This document shows positions 9,145-16,611 of a DNA stretch of 64,000 bases, one piece after another. Position 1 is the stretch's first letter. Each line of letters begins with the position of its first letter. A program made the position numbers and the translations under genes. Under the pieces are notes generated by a model. The model had not been told where the DNA came from and did no database searches. It saw only the letters and a program-made list of their open reading frames with translations. The stretch is from Rhodococcus qingshengii JCM 15477 (GTDB taxonomy: Bacteria > Actinomycetota > Actinomycetes > Mycobacteriales > Mycobacteriaceae). Location of the stretch: NCBI RefSeq assembly GCF_023221595.1, contig NZ_CP096567.1, positions 186,001 to 250,000 on the forward strand, given 5' to 3'.

Positions 9145-9519
9145 TCACTGCGCGGGAGATGGCGGTCCGATATCCGGACGATTCGAGTACGGGTACCCGC
9201 CTACCAATTCCGTATCGACACCTACGCGACCGAGATTCATGGATCCTCCCGGTGATCCCACCATCTCGGACGCACCGGGCAGTGGCCGATGGAAGAAGCG
9301 GGCGTTGTCATCGATGAAATCTTCCCAACGGGCGGGGACGTCGGATTCGTACGAGATGGCCTCGACCGGGCAGACCGGTTCGCACGCGCCGCAGTCGATG
9401 CATTCGTCGGGGTGGAAGTAGAGCGACCGCGCTCCTTCGTAGATGCAGTCCACCGGGCATTCCTCGACGCACCCCCGGTCCAACACGTCGATACATGGTG
9501 CTGCGATCACGTATGTCAT
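9145..9519 (-). CDS. fdxA: 7Fe (3Fe-4S/4Fe-4S) ferredoxin with C-terminal extension
   Basis: A 124-residue ferredoxin. The first 51 residues hold the cluster ligands: Cys9, Cys17, Cys21 and Cys25 (CIDVLDRGCVEECPVDC), then Cys40, Cys43, Cys46 and Cys50 (CIDCGACEPVC). This is the FdxA pattern for one 3Fe-4S and one 4Fe-4S cluster. A tail of about 45 residues (SPGGSMNLGRVGVDTELVGG and beyond) exceeds the normal family length of about 105-115 and has no ligands. It acts as a cytosolic electron carrier and leads an operon with cytochrome oxidase subunit I and a Moco enzyme. It diverges from the Cys-containing regulator at 9580, suggesting Fe-S- or redox-responsive control. Confidence 0.88.
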   Translation of the reverse strand: MTYVIAAPCIDVLDRGCVEECPVDCIYEGARSLYFHPDECIDCGACEPVCPVEAISYESDVPARWEDFIDDNARFFHRPLPGASEMVGSPGGSMNLGRVGVDTELVGGYPYSNRPDIGPPSPAQ

Positions 9520-9550
9520 GAGCGACCTCCGGGGGCACTGCCTATTTTTA

Positions 9551-9564
9551 AGGAAATCTTTCCT
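9551..9564. promoter_or_regulatory. Candidate operator between fdxA and the SufR-like regulator
   Basis: A perfect 14-bp inverted repeat AGGAAA-TC-TTTCCT lies in the 60-bp divergent region, 32 bp from the fdxA start and 16 bp from the regulator ATG. Its position suits a shared operator for the regulator at 9580. Binding is inferred, not shown. Confidence 0.5.
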
Positions 9565-9579
9565 CTAAAGTCTTACAGT

Positions 9580-10275
9580 ATGGCGATACGAAAGGGAACC
9601 GGTTCTGCGCGCGCCGGCACCCATGCAGTGCTGGCGTCTGGGCGGCGAGTTCAACTGTTGGACGCCTTGCGGGCTGCCGCGGAATCGATGACCGCCACCG
9701 AACTGGCGGATCTGTGCGGCCTGCATGTGAGCACAGTTCGGTTCCACCTCAATGCGTTGATCGAAGTCGGTCTGATCGCGAAGGAGACCGAGCGCAACGT
9801 CATCCGAGGGCGTCCGCGCCAGCTTTACCGGGCACAGAATCCACTCGGGTCAGGATTCGGCATCACCTCCGGATACGAAAAGTTGGCCCACGTTTTGGCG
9901 GCGCACTTCGCACGCCACACCGACGGTGATCCGGAACAGCTCGCCGAGGCTGCGGGTCGGCAGTGGGCGCTGGACGATCTCGGCGAAACCTCCGGAAACG
10001 GTCGATCCGCAGAAGATGCGGCGGTCGTCGTCACCACCTTGTTCGCGGAGATGGGGTTCGATCCGGAACTCGAATCCTCGACTTCCCGAACGCGTATCCG
10101 ATTGCACGCCTGTCCGTTCGAAAGCGTCGCCCGACAGAACCCCTCCGTTGTCTGCTCCTTACATCTCGGTCTGATACGCGGCGTTCTGACACGACTCGGC
10201 GCACGTCAGATCAAGAGCACACTCACCCCCTGGGACACCGCGCATACGTGCCTCGCGCAACTGGAGCGGCAATGA
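9580..10275 (+). CDS. SufR-like winged-helix regulator with Fe-S-type cysteines
   Basis: A 231-residue regulator. The N-terminal winged helix (about residues 20-95) contains SMTATELADLCGLHVSTVRF and the wing ETERNVIRGRPRQLYR. The C-terminal domain carries CPFESVARQNPSVVCSLHLG plus a later Cys in AHTCLAQLE. The C-x12-C arrangement followed by H-x-G-L-I-x-G is the signature of SufR-type [Fe-S] regulators and their ArsR/DeoR-like relatives. It is transcribed away from the ferredoxin/oxidase operon with a palindrome between them, so it probably controls that operon and itself in response to redox or Fe-S status. The ATG at 9580 is used because upstream codons fall in the promoter region and antisense to fdxA. 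Confidence 0.75.
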   Translation: MAIRKGTGSARAGTHAVLASGRRVQLLDALRAAAESMTATELADLCGLHVSTVRFHLNALIEVGLIAKETERNVIRGRPRQLYRAQNPLGSGFGITSGYEKLAHVLAAHFARHTDGDPEQLAEAAGRQWALDDLGETSGNGRSAEDAAVVVTTLFAEMGFDPELESSTSRTRIRLHACPFESVARQNPSVVCSLHLGLIRGVLTRLGARQIKSTLTPWDTAHTCLAQLERQ

Positions 10276-10410
10276 TGCCCAGGTACATGCAGCCGGTGTC
10301 TATCAATATCGAACTCGCACAGTCACATTCCCCTCCCTCATGCATTGCTGGACCACTGACGTGCTCGCGCGATCGAAGATGTTCCCCGTTTCGGCGGACC
10401 GCATCGAGAA

Positions 10411-11142
10411 ATGAACAGCCGGAAACTTCCTCACCACAACGGATTACATTCCATGAACATCTATCGCATGATCTGGTGGATTACCGCGGTCATCCTGGCC
10501 GCTTCAGGGGGGATCGCCGCAGCCGTCACCGTCCAAACCGACGTTCTGGTATCGGCGGTGATTGCCGCAGTGCTGATCGGAGGGGGTTCACCCTGGCTGC
10601 GACCGATCACACGTCGTACTACCCCACCACCGCGAAATCTCCTTCCGATTGCGCTACGAGACGGCGCTACGTGGGCGGCAGGAGTGGTCACTGTCATCGG
10701 ATTGATCACCCTCGCCGGCGCTCCCGCCCTACCGCTGATACTGCTGATGGCCATCACCTCTGCTCCGGTATGCCGCTATCTTCGCGACAGAGTCGAGTTC
10801 ACACAGTCACCGCCGCGCTCGCCGAGGAGTCCCCTCATCCACCCACGCCCCGTCGAAGTGCCGCTTCATCCGCTGCCCGACTGCAGTCAACTGTCGAACG
10901 AAGCCCTGTGCCGATGTTGGCGAATGAGCTTTCCCGCCCTGAAGAGCGATCCCTCGACATCGCCCTCGGCCACGGACGCCCTGCACCTCGCGCGTACCCG
11001 CGAGGCTTATCTCGACGAAATCGAACGTCGAGATCGAAGGGGATTCGCCCGATGGTTAGACAGCGGCGCCCGCGCCGGCAGTGACCCCTCCAAGTTCCTC
11101 ACCGCACGAGATCACCCCCCACCCCCGCCGCAGCGGCCCTGA
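10411..11142 (+). CDS. Hypothetical membrane protein with Pro-rich C-terminus
   Basis: A 243-residue protein (229 if ATG 10453 is used). Three to four hydrophobic segments lie in the first half: ITAVILAASGGIAAAVTVQT, SAVIAAVLIGGG, and AAGVVTVIGLITLAGAPALPLILLM. The second half is soluble and Pro/Arg-rich, with a short predicted helix LARTREAYLDEIERRDRRGF and a run of prolines at the end. There is no known domain. It is not linked to an operon, with 135 bp to the SufR-like gene and 113 bp to the cupin. The sequence alone does not decide between the two starts. Confidence 0.5.
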   Translation: MNSRKLPHHNGLHSMNIYRMIWWITAVILAASGGIAAAVTVQTDVLVSAVIAAVLIGGGSPWLRPITRRTTPPPRNLLPIALRDGATWAAGVVTVIGLITLAGAPALPLILLMAITSAPVCRYLRDRVEFTQSPPRSPRSPLIHPRPVEVPLHPLPDCSQLSNEALCRCWRMSFPALKSDPSTSPSATDALHLARTREAYLDEIERRDRRGFARWLDSGARAGSDPSKFLTARDHPPPPPQRP

Positions 11143-11255
11143 TTCAACGCCCTCCGAAATGCCCATGAACCAACCGAGGAACCTCCTCATGGCCGGACCA
11201 GTCGAGAACGAGTGAAATCCCTGGCCACCGTATAAACGCAAAGAAGGCGAACATC

Positions 11256-11596
11256 GTGGAAAAGATGTCATTGACAGCGCTCGCTCGCCAACTCGCCAAC
11301 TCGCCGACAAGGCGGGAAGGTCGAAGAGTGGCCGTAGCGCTCGTACCGTGTACGGCGGCCATGAACACGTCCTGCGTCAAACCGTCATCGCGCTGGCAGA
11401 GGGGCAAAAACTCGACGAGCACGAGAACCCCGGGGAAGCGACCGTCTATGTCCTCACCGGCCGGATACGCCTGTGCGCAGCCGAAAACGCGTGGGAAGGA
11501 TCATCCGGCGATCTGTTGATCGTCCCGAATGCTCGACATTCTCTCGAAGCACTGGAGTCCTCGTCCGTACTACTGACGGTCGCTAAAACAATCTAA
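11256..11596 (+). pseudogene. Cupin-fold protein, frameshifted by an 8-bp repeat
   Basis: The gene starts at GTG 11256 or ATG 11265 (MSLTALARQLA...). It loses frame at the repeated octamer at 11284-11305 and is resumed in another frame as DKAGRSKSGRSARTVYGGHE and HVLRQTVIALAEGQKLDEHE. Removing one 8-bp unit restores a continuous protein MSLTALARQLADKAGRSK... of the usual small cupin length (about 110 residues). Metal-ligand-like positions H-x-H and a Glu in the first motif, and H in NARHSLEALE, are visible. Similar small cupins bind metals or act as sugar or sensor proteins; the substrate is unknown. The state shown is off, either a recent mutation or a phase-variable allele. Confidence 0.7.
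11284..11305 (+). repeat. 8-bp tandem repeat (CTCGCCAA) in the cupin gene
   Basis: CTCGCCAA occurs twice in tandem, followed by a partial third unit CTCGCC (2.75 copies). The unit is not a multiple of three, so loss or gain of one copy by strand slippage switches the reading frame of the cupin gene. Confidence 0.8.
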
Positions 11597-11756
11597 AGTA
11601 TCGGCCAGGTCTTCACGGCCACTGATACGACCGTCATTTCTTACTCTGCTTCGTCATCGACCATGTTCCGGTCGCGAGCTGTGCCCCGCATCACCCCCGT
11701 GCACGGTTCGCGGTACTTCTATGTGTCGATGGCAATCGTCCTGTTAGGTAAATGCA

Positions 11757-12134
11757 TTGAACCGTTTCGAGACCAAAGATCCGATCGCCACTGATTCCTC
11801 GGAGTCCGCTGTCGGCGGCATGTCTGCCCCATTTAACTCTGCCCTGCTTGATGCGCTGAAATAGCGCGTTGTCATCGGCGACGGAGCGATGGGCACCATG
11901 TTGCAGGCCGCGGACCTCACTCTGGACGACTTCCTCGGCCTCGAGTACCGTGGCGTTCGTTGCTCGTTAGGATACGGCGCGTGCCCGGACCTCGAGGATC
12001 GTGCCAAGTTGGTGGTGTTGCTCGAACCCGAGCGAATCGGCGTCGAACTGTCCGAGGAACTGCAGCTACATCCCGAGCAGTCCACTGACTTTTTCGTCCT
12101 GCACCACCCGGAAGCAAAGTATTTCAATGCCTGA
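11757..12134 (+). pseudogene. metH: metH (B12-dependent methionine synthase) internal-deletion scar
   Basis: One reading frame joins the N-terminus of MetH (SAPFNSALLDALK, then RVVIGDGAMGTMLQAADLTL and DDFLGLE) directly to its extreme C-terminus (YRGVRCSLGYGACPDLEDRA, ending LHHPEAKYFNA). A TAG at 11862-11864 interrupts the first part where the family has Gln. Full MetH is about 1190 residues; here about 62 N-terminal and 62 C-terminal residues remain, so an in-frame deletion of roughly 3.2 kb removed the homocysteine, folate, cobalamin and most of the activation domains. The product cannot be a methionine synthase. An intact copy probably exists elsewhere, or the cell relies on MetE. The next gene begins within its last codons. 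Confidence 0.82.
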
Positions 12135-12444
12135 GTCGTCGACGGGAACACCAGACGAGGGACCCCCTTCGTTCGCGCGCCGCGTCCTCGACACAATCGA
12201 CCGTATCCCCGCAGGTCGCGTAATGACCTACGGGCTGATCGCTGCCCACCTCGACGCACATCCTCGTCAAGTCGGCCGGGTCATGACCCACTGGGCAGAC
12301 GAAACACATTGGCACCGCGTCGTCTACGCCGATGGCACTCCCGCCTCCTGTCACGGAAACAAAGCTGCCGTCCTACTGCGCAGCGAGGGGACGCCCATGC
12401 GCGACGGACGAGTCGACCTCGTACACGCGCTGTGGAATGAATGA
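12127..12444 (+). CDS. Alkyltransferase-like (ATL) DNA-damage-recognition protein
   Basis: A 105-residue member of the O6-methylguanine-DNA methyltransferase C-terminal domain family: SFARRVLDTIDRIPAGRVMT, YGLIAAHLDAHPRQVGRVM, then HWHRVVYADGTPASCHGNK. In true methyltransferases the acceptor motif is PCHRV; here it is HWHRV, with Trp in place of Cys. This is the hallmark of ATL proteins, which bind alkylated guanine and recruit nucleotide excision repair without transferring the alkyl group. Its ATG overlaps the terminal codons of the metH scar, which explains the missing spacer. It is adjacent to a broken uracil-DNA glycosylase gene, another repair function. Confidence 0.82.
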   Translation: MPESSTGTPDEGPPSFARRVLDTIDRIPAGRVMTYGLIAAHLDAHPRQVGRVMTHWADETHWHRVVYADGTPASCHGNKAAVLLRSEGTPMRDGRVDLVHALWNE

Positions 12445-12480
12445 TCCACCTGAATTGATGGCGGGAACCGTCCTGCAGTC

Positions 12481-12496
12481 ACATTTGACGAAATGT
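12481..12496. promoter_or_regulatory. Perfect 16-bp palindrome ahead of the small Cys protein gene
   Basis: ACATTT-GACG-AAATGT is a 6-4-6 inverted repeat about 70 bp upstream of the gene at 12565. It could be an operator, but no regulator is linked to it, so the role is a guess. Confidence 0.3.
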
Positions 12497-12556
12497 CATG
12501 TGCCGGTACGGGCCAGTCATCTTCACCCTGGTATTTGCTCCCGCGGCCATGTCTTA

Positions 12557-12598
12557 AGTCTGGTATGTCGGATGAGGAGTCTGGTATGTCGGATGAGG
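12557..12598 (+). repeat. 21-bp tandem duplication spanning a start codon
   Basis: The 21-mer AGTCTGGTATGTCGGATGAG+G is repeated exactly twice in tandem (12557-12577, 12578-12598). Each copy contains ATGTCGGATGAG, so the following gene has two identical possible starts seven codons apart. Confidence 0.85.
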
Positions 12599-12795
12599 CA
12601 CGGCCACCCCGCTGCGTGGCCTGGGCATGCTCTCAGATGGAATGGCAGTTCGCGACGCATCCAGGGGCGGCGTGTAAGGCGTTAGAGTGTGTAGCGCCGA
12701 CGCGGCGTGTGAACGGGGAGAGCGCAGCGGCCGCGAGCCCCGTCCGGTACCGGTTCGATGAGGTGGACGGTCAACTGACAACGTCGAACACGTAG
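12565..12795 (+). CDS. Small hypothetical Cys-containing protein
   Basis: Seventy-six residues from the first ATG (MSDEESGMSDEARPPRCVAW) or 69 from the second. It contains Cys in RCVAWACSQMEW and in ACKALECVAP, and ends RYRFDEVDGQLTTSNT. No domain is recognised. The gene is bounded by a tandem duplication at its start and a strong hairpin at its end, which supports a real transcription unit. Confidence in coding is moderate. Confidence 0.45.
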   Translation: MSDEESGMSDEARPPRCVAWACSQMEWQFATHPGAACKALECVAPTRRVNGESAAAASPVRYRFDEVDGQLTTSNT

Positions 12796-12825
12796 AGGTT
12801 CACGCTTCGCGCTGAACCTCTACGT
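12790..12825. terminator. Bidirectional hairpin terminator
   Basis: A 13-bp perfect stem, ACGTAGAGGTTCA paired with TGAACCTCTACGT, with a 10-base loop. It covers the stop codon of the gene at 12565 and lies 17 bp beyond the end of the convergent uracil-DNA glycosylase pseudogene, so it probably stops both. Confidence 0.75.
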
Positions 12826-12842
12826 GGAGGCAAAGAGATATT

Positions 12843-13459
12843 TCACAGCGCGAGCGAGCGAACTGCAGTCTGGACGATCGGCAACACGTCCTCCTCGAAC
12901 CACAGGTTCTTGGCAAGCCACGGCTGGTTGCGCGGAGAAGGATGCGGAAGGGGGAGGTGCCCCAACGGCAAGTAATCCTTCGCTGCTTTGACGGTCTCGG
13001 TCAGCGTCGGCTTGCGCCGACCCCGTAGATAATGTGCCTGTGCATACTGACCGACCAACACCGTGAGTCGGACGTCGAGCAAATTATTGCTCAGTGTCCC
13101 ATGCCAGTGGGATACGCACTCGGATTTCGGTGGTTTATCGTCCGACCTGGCTTTGCCTGGATAGCAAAAGCCCATCGACATGACGGCTACCTTGCCCGGG
13201 TGTAGAACTGTGGGGGCGTCAGACCGAGCCAAGTGCGCAGGCGGTCACCTGAAGGATCATCCCAGGGAACACCCGTCGTATGAACTTTGCGGCCCGGAGA
13301 CTGGCCGATGACACGCAACCGAGCCGATGGGCCTGCTTGCAGTACGGGACGCGGTCCGCACGGCAGGTGGTCCGCGCAGAGCGGACACCCTCGGATGTCC
13401 CTGAGCAACTCAGCCAATGGTTCCGGCATGTTTCCCATCTCCGGAGTCGAGGCAAACAT
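12843..13459 (-). pseudogene. Uracil-DNA glycosylase family protein, broken by one-base deletion
   Basis: Two overlapping frames together make a uracil-DNA glycosylase-family protein: MPEPLAELLRDIRGCPLCAD with GQSPGRKVHTTGVPWDDPSG (N-terminal half, 13187-13459), then VAVMSMGFCYPGKARSDDKP and PHPSPRNQPWLAKNLWFEED (C-terminal half, from 13232). The family motifs GQSPG and HPSPRN are both present. The break is at about 13200: ...PPQFY then PGKVAVMS, where one base is missing and the upstream frame stops. The intact product would remove uracil from DNA. As it stands, only a truncated N-terminal half could be made. Confidence 0.8.
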
Positions 13460-13568
13460 AGAAATGAGGTCGTTATCGGATGGGTTCGAAGTCGTCGTCT
13501 TACCGGAAAATCACCGAAATCCGGGTGGAAGGCTCGAAGCCGCGCAGGTAGGCCGGCTGACAGGTTCC

Positions 13569-14231
13569 TCAGTGAGCGGGCAGCGGGGCGTCGAGTCTCC
13601 CAGTAATTGGCGCGGTTTCTCCGATGTCTCCCACCGCGCCTCGAAGACGCATGTGCCCGTCGGACAACGTGTAGGTGACGCCGACGATCGCGCAGGCACC
13701 TCTGTCCACTTTCTCCGCGATGATGCGCGACCTCTGCATGATCAACGACCCTGTTTCCACCACATGACGACCTTCGAGTTCGTCGACCGTGGACAAGCCC
13801 TCGCGACGGCCCATCAGGATCGAGGGGGCGACGCGCTCGATCACACTACGAATGAAACCGTCGGGCACCGCGTTCTTGTCCAAGGCATCGAGAGTGGCTT
13901 TCACTGCGCCGCAACTGTCGTGGCCGAGGACGACGATGAGCGGCACGTCGAGCACCTCTATGGCGTATTCGATGGAACCGAGCACCGAATCGTCGAGCAC
14001 GTGACCTGCGGTGCGGACGACGAACATGTCGCCGAGACCCTGGTCGAAGATGATCTCGGCGGCTACGCGCGAATCACCGCAACCGAACAGCACCGCTGTG
14101 GGGTGCTGCCCATCGACGAGTTTCGCGCGGTCGACGATTCCCTGGCTGGGGTGGATGGACGCGCCGTTGACGAATCGCTCGTTACCCTCGCGAAGAGACT
14201 TCCAAGCGGAAATGGGACTTGAACGTGGCAT
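13569..14231 (-). CDS. Beta-class carbonic anhydrase
   Basis: A 220-residue beta-carbonic anhydrase interconverting CO2 and bicarbonate. Zinc ligands are Cys51 in CGDSR with the catalytic Asp53-Arg55 dyad, and His104 and Cys107 in GHDSCGAV. Length and motif spacing are normal for the family. No strong ribosome site is visible before ATG 14231, but no better start is available upstream. It is a single gene facing the ATL and uracil-DNA glycosylase region, with 350 bp of apparently non-coding DNA before it. Confidence 0.9.
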   Translation of the reverse strand: MPRSSPISAWKSLREGNERFVNGASIHPSQGIVDRAKLVDGQHPTAVLFGCGDSRVAAEIIFDQGLGDMFVVRTAGHVLDDSVLGSIEYAIEVLDVPLIVVLGHDSCGAVKATLDALDKNAVPDGFIRSVIERVAPSILMGRREGLSTVDELEGRHVVETGSLIMQRSRIIAEKVDRGACAIVGVTYTLSDGHMRLRGAVGDIGETAPITGRLDAPLPAH

Positions 14232-14580
14232 TCATCCATTGTGCACACGGCGTCTTCCGCATTGCTGACAGGGGTGTTGACCCACCTGTGGTCGGGTGGT
14301 CACGGCTCCGACGAAGCGTCGGCGAGCTTTGAAACCGGCTGTGCGGCAACGTAGTACCGTTCCAACCTCTCAGCGGTCTACAACGAACCTCCTGCGAACA
14401 AGGATCGCTGTGAAGCGAGGGACCGCGTGGTAGTGACTGCGCAAGGATTGTCGGATCGCGCGCGTGATCACCACGAACAAGGCGGTTGAGCAGTCGGGTT
14501 TCTGGGTCTGCGGAAACTCCTCGACTCACTTCGTCTCCACAAGACGCGTGTCACTACCGCGCCGGCTCAGCGCAGTGCGC
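14232..14580. other. Intergenic, nothing recognised
   Basis: About 350 bp between carbonic anhydrase and DUF488. Short frames exist on both strands but none has a ribosome site or recognisable similarity. The right part presumably holds the carbonic anhydrase promoter. Confidence 0.4.
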
Positions 14581-15120
14581 TTAAGGCGACGTTTCCGGCG
14601 AGGCCGGGTAACTCACACGCGTCCCGTCAACGTGCGCGAACGAGGTGAGCGTATGCGGCGGTGCCGACTTCTTGGTCATGATGTCGAGCACGACGACACC
14701 GCGCACCACGAGCGCATCGCCGATCATCGAACGATGGCATCGCCACGGCACAGCTTCCGCGCACATGATCGCTGCATCGCTGTTGTGCCCTCGCTCCACG
14801 AGCAGGTCGATCGCATCGGCAAACTCTTCTGTCTGCATGTAGTCCGCGTACCCCTGGAACGACGCGTTCCGCCAGGCACCGTTGATGCTGTCCTTGCGTA
14901 CATGACGCAAACCGCCCAATGCCGTCATACGGCGGTACGTGATCCTGCGCGCACGCACGCTCGCCGCCAAAGCAGCCTCACCGAACTGCGGATTGTGCCG
15001 GGACTTGGCGATGGTACGCACGTCGATCAACTTCCTGATCCCGTACGTCTCCAAGAGATCGACGAACTCGTCGATCGGGTGCGTCGAGTGCCCGACAGTG
15101 TAAATCGTGATATCTGACAT
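14581..15120 (-). CDS. DUF488 family protein
   Basis: A 179-residue DUF488 protein. Signature elements are TIYTVGHSTHPIDEFVDLLE at the start, LIDVRTIAKSRHNPQF, the ALGGLR turn, and the Cys-containing CAEAVPWRCHRSMIGDALV near residues 122-140. DUF488 proteins are widespread, soluble and of unknown catalytic role; the conserved CAE-x-x-x-x-CHR motif resembles a thiol or metal site. There is no operon partner on this strand. Confidence 0.85.
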   Translation of the reverse strand: MSDITIYTVGHSTHPIDEFVDLLETYGIRKLIDVRTIAKSRHNPQFGEAALAASVRARRITYRRMTALGGLRHVRKDSINGAWRNASFQGYADYMQTEEFADAIDLLVERGHNSDAAIMCAEAVPWRCHRSMIGDALVVRGVVVLDIMTKKSAPPHTLTSFAHVDGTRVSYPASPETSP

Positions 15121-15471
15121 GACGCCACGCTACGTCGCCTTCACCCCCCAGACGTCGTACCGAACCGAAGACCATGCGGTCGGCGGAGGGCAACGCCTGC
15201 CCGGCGACCGGCCACCTTCGGTGTCCCCCGAAATGAACTCCGCTTCGCTCCGTCTGGAAAGCCTTCTCTTTGTTTGCCTTCTGGTCTTCCGACTTTGACC
15301 GGCGGTGACCTGCGCGCATCACACTCGCATGCTCGCAGAAAAACTCTTTCGCTCACCCATTTGCACCCGGCCCCTCATGCCGGGGACATAGACCTCCGTA
15401 ACCATATGACTTTTGACGTGCCTTCAGGGGTTATGCGAAAGTTCCGGCCGGACCGATCCCAATCATGTGAA
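15121..15471. other. Intergenic, no gene seen
   Basis: About 350 bp between DUF488 and the terminator of the secreted-protein gene. No convincing reading frame. It is likely to contain the DUF488 promoter. Confidence 0.4.
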
Positions 15472-15512
15472 GAGAGCGTGGAGTCTCACTACAACGCTGA
15501 CTCCACGCTCTC
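15472..15512 (-). terminator. Hairpin terminator of the secreted-protein gene
   Basis: A 14-bp perfect stem, GAGAGCGTGGAGTC with GACTCCACGCTCTC, and a 13-base loop, 12 bp past the stop of the gene at 15525. This is a typical intrinsic terminator position. Confidence 0.75.
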
Positions 15513-15524
15513 GTGCTTGATACC

Positions 15525-15893
15525 TCAGAAGTAGTACGACTTGTTGGCGACGACATACGCCGTGTTCTGAACTACTTTGAAAGTGTTGCCGCTCTTGTTC
15601 CACCAGTATGCACACCACACGTTGGCCACAATTCGCGAATTCTGACCACTATTTGCACGCACGGGGGCCCAATTCTGATCTCTGTAGACATTCGTCGTTC
15701 CAGGGAAAGCTGACACTTGGACTGCCCGCACCCATCCGCCTGGCCCACAATGCTGATTTCCGTAATTTGGGTAGATTGTGACGAGCGGTCCGGCATTGGC
15801 GGGTGGGTTTACTGCAAGGCCTGTTCCTGCTGCAATTCCCACCGCCACCAGAATTGATCCGATCCGCTGGCGAGTCTGACAACTTTGTTTCAT
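15525..15893 (-). CDS. Small secreted protein with signal peptide
   Basis: A 122-residue protein from ATG 15893, preceded by GGAGGA. It has a classical signal peptide: Lys/Arg start MKQSCQTRQR, a hydrophobic core IGSILVAVGIAAGTGLAV, and a cleavage site near PPANAGP (after Ala34). The mature part, of about 88 residues, contains two Cys (QHCGPGGW and VWCAYWWN), probably disulfide-bonded, and is rich in Asn, Tyr and Trp. No domain is recognised. The strong terminator downstream and good ribosome site support a real, self-standing gene. The protein is exported, and its role is unknown. Confidence 0.7.
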   Translation of the reverse strand: MKQSCQTRQRIGSILVAVGIAAGTGLAVNPPANAGPLVTIYPNYGNQHCGPGGWVRAVQVSAFPGTTNVYRDQNWAPVRANSGQNSRIVANVWCAYWWNKSGNTFKVVQNTAYVVANKSYYF

Positions 15894-16611
15894 ACGCTCC
15901 TCCGGTGATAGGTGAAAGAAGCGTAATTCACAAATTTGCACTTGTATGTACATCGAACAGTCTAATCACGCAAATATATGGTTCGTCGACCCATTGCGGC
16001 TGCTTCGGCAATGCCCGCACTATTGATCGGGCTAGCGGGCCACTTGCCGTGTTCTGGCCTGCGCTTCCTGAAAAGGCTGCATTGCGAGTCGAGGACCGCA
16101 GTAGAGAATAGACCTGGTGGTGAGTGGCCCGCCGAGAAGAGTGCCGGCTCCCTCGGCGGGCCGGGTGGGCTTCTGCGGCGAACTGCACGGTTCGAACACG
16201 CCAGAAGCCAGCCGAGACGACCGTAAGTCGACCGCCCTGCGACCAGAAAAACTGGTTCCCGATTCGCGTGAGCCGGACTACGGGTTGTGAAGTCACCCAG
16301 TCGCATTCGTCGGGCGTGAAGCCGAAGCGTCGTTACAGTTCAGATTCGAGATCGGCCGCATTTTTTGACACTGAAGCGATTTGTGCCAGTTCCACCTGGT
16401 GGTCGATTCGCCCATAGTGAAGAAGTGAGCCGGCCAACCGTTGTCTGGCCATCTGAAGGTCGGCTTCTGACCATGGCATCGAGACGCCACTTCAGTATCT
16501 ATCGTCAGTAACCGTCATTCTTCCAATCGGTCCCGCGAACCGCAGATGGTTCTGGGTCTGGCCGTCACGGTGGTCTCGACTCAAGCTGTCATAAACATCA
16601 GAGAAACCCGC
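15894..16611. other. Intergenic, probable decayed DNA
   Basis: About 700 bp without a convincing gene. Frames of up to about 120 codons exist on both strands but have no similarity that I recognise and no ribosome site. Confidence 0.4.

Noticed and set aside
7795..9255. 486-codon plus-strand frame opposite ctaD
   Set aside because: Glu/Arg/His-rich antisense frame over a conserved oxidase gene.
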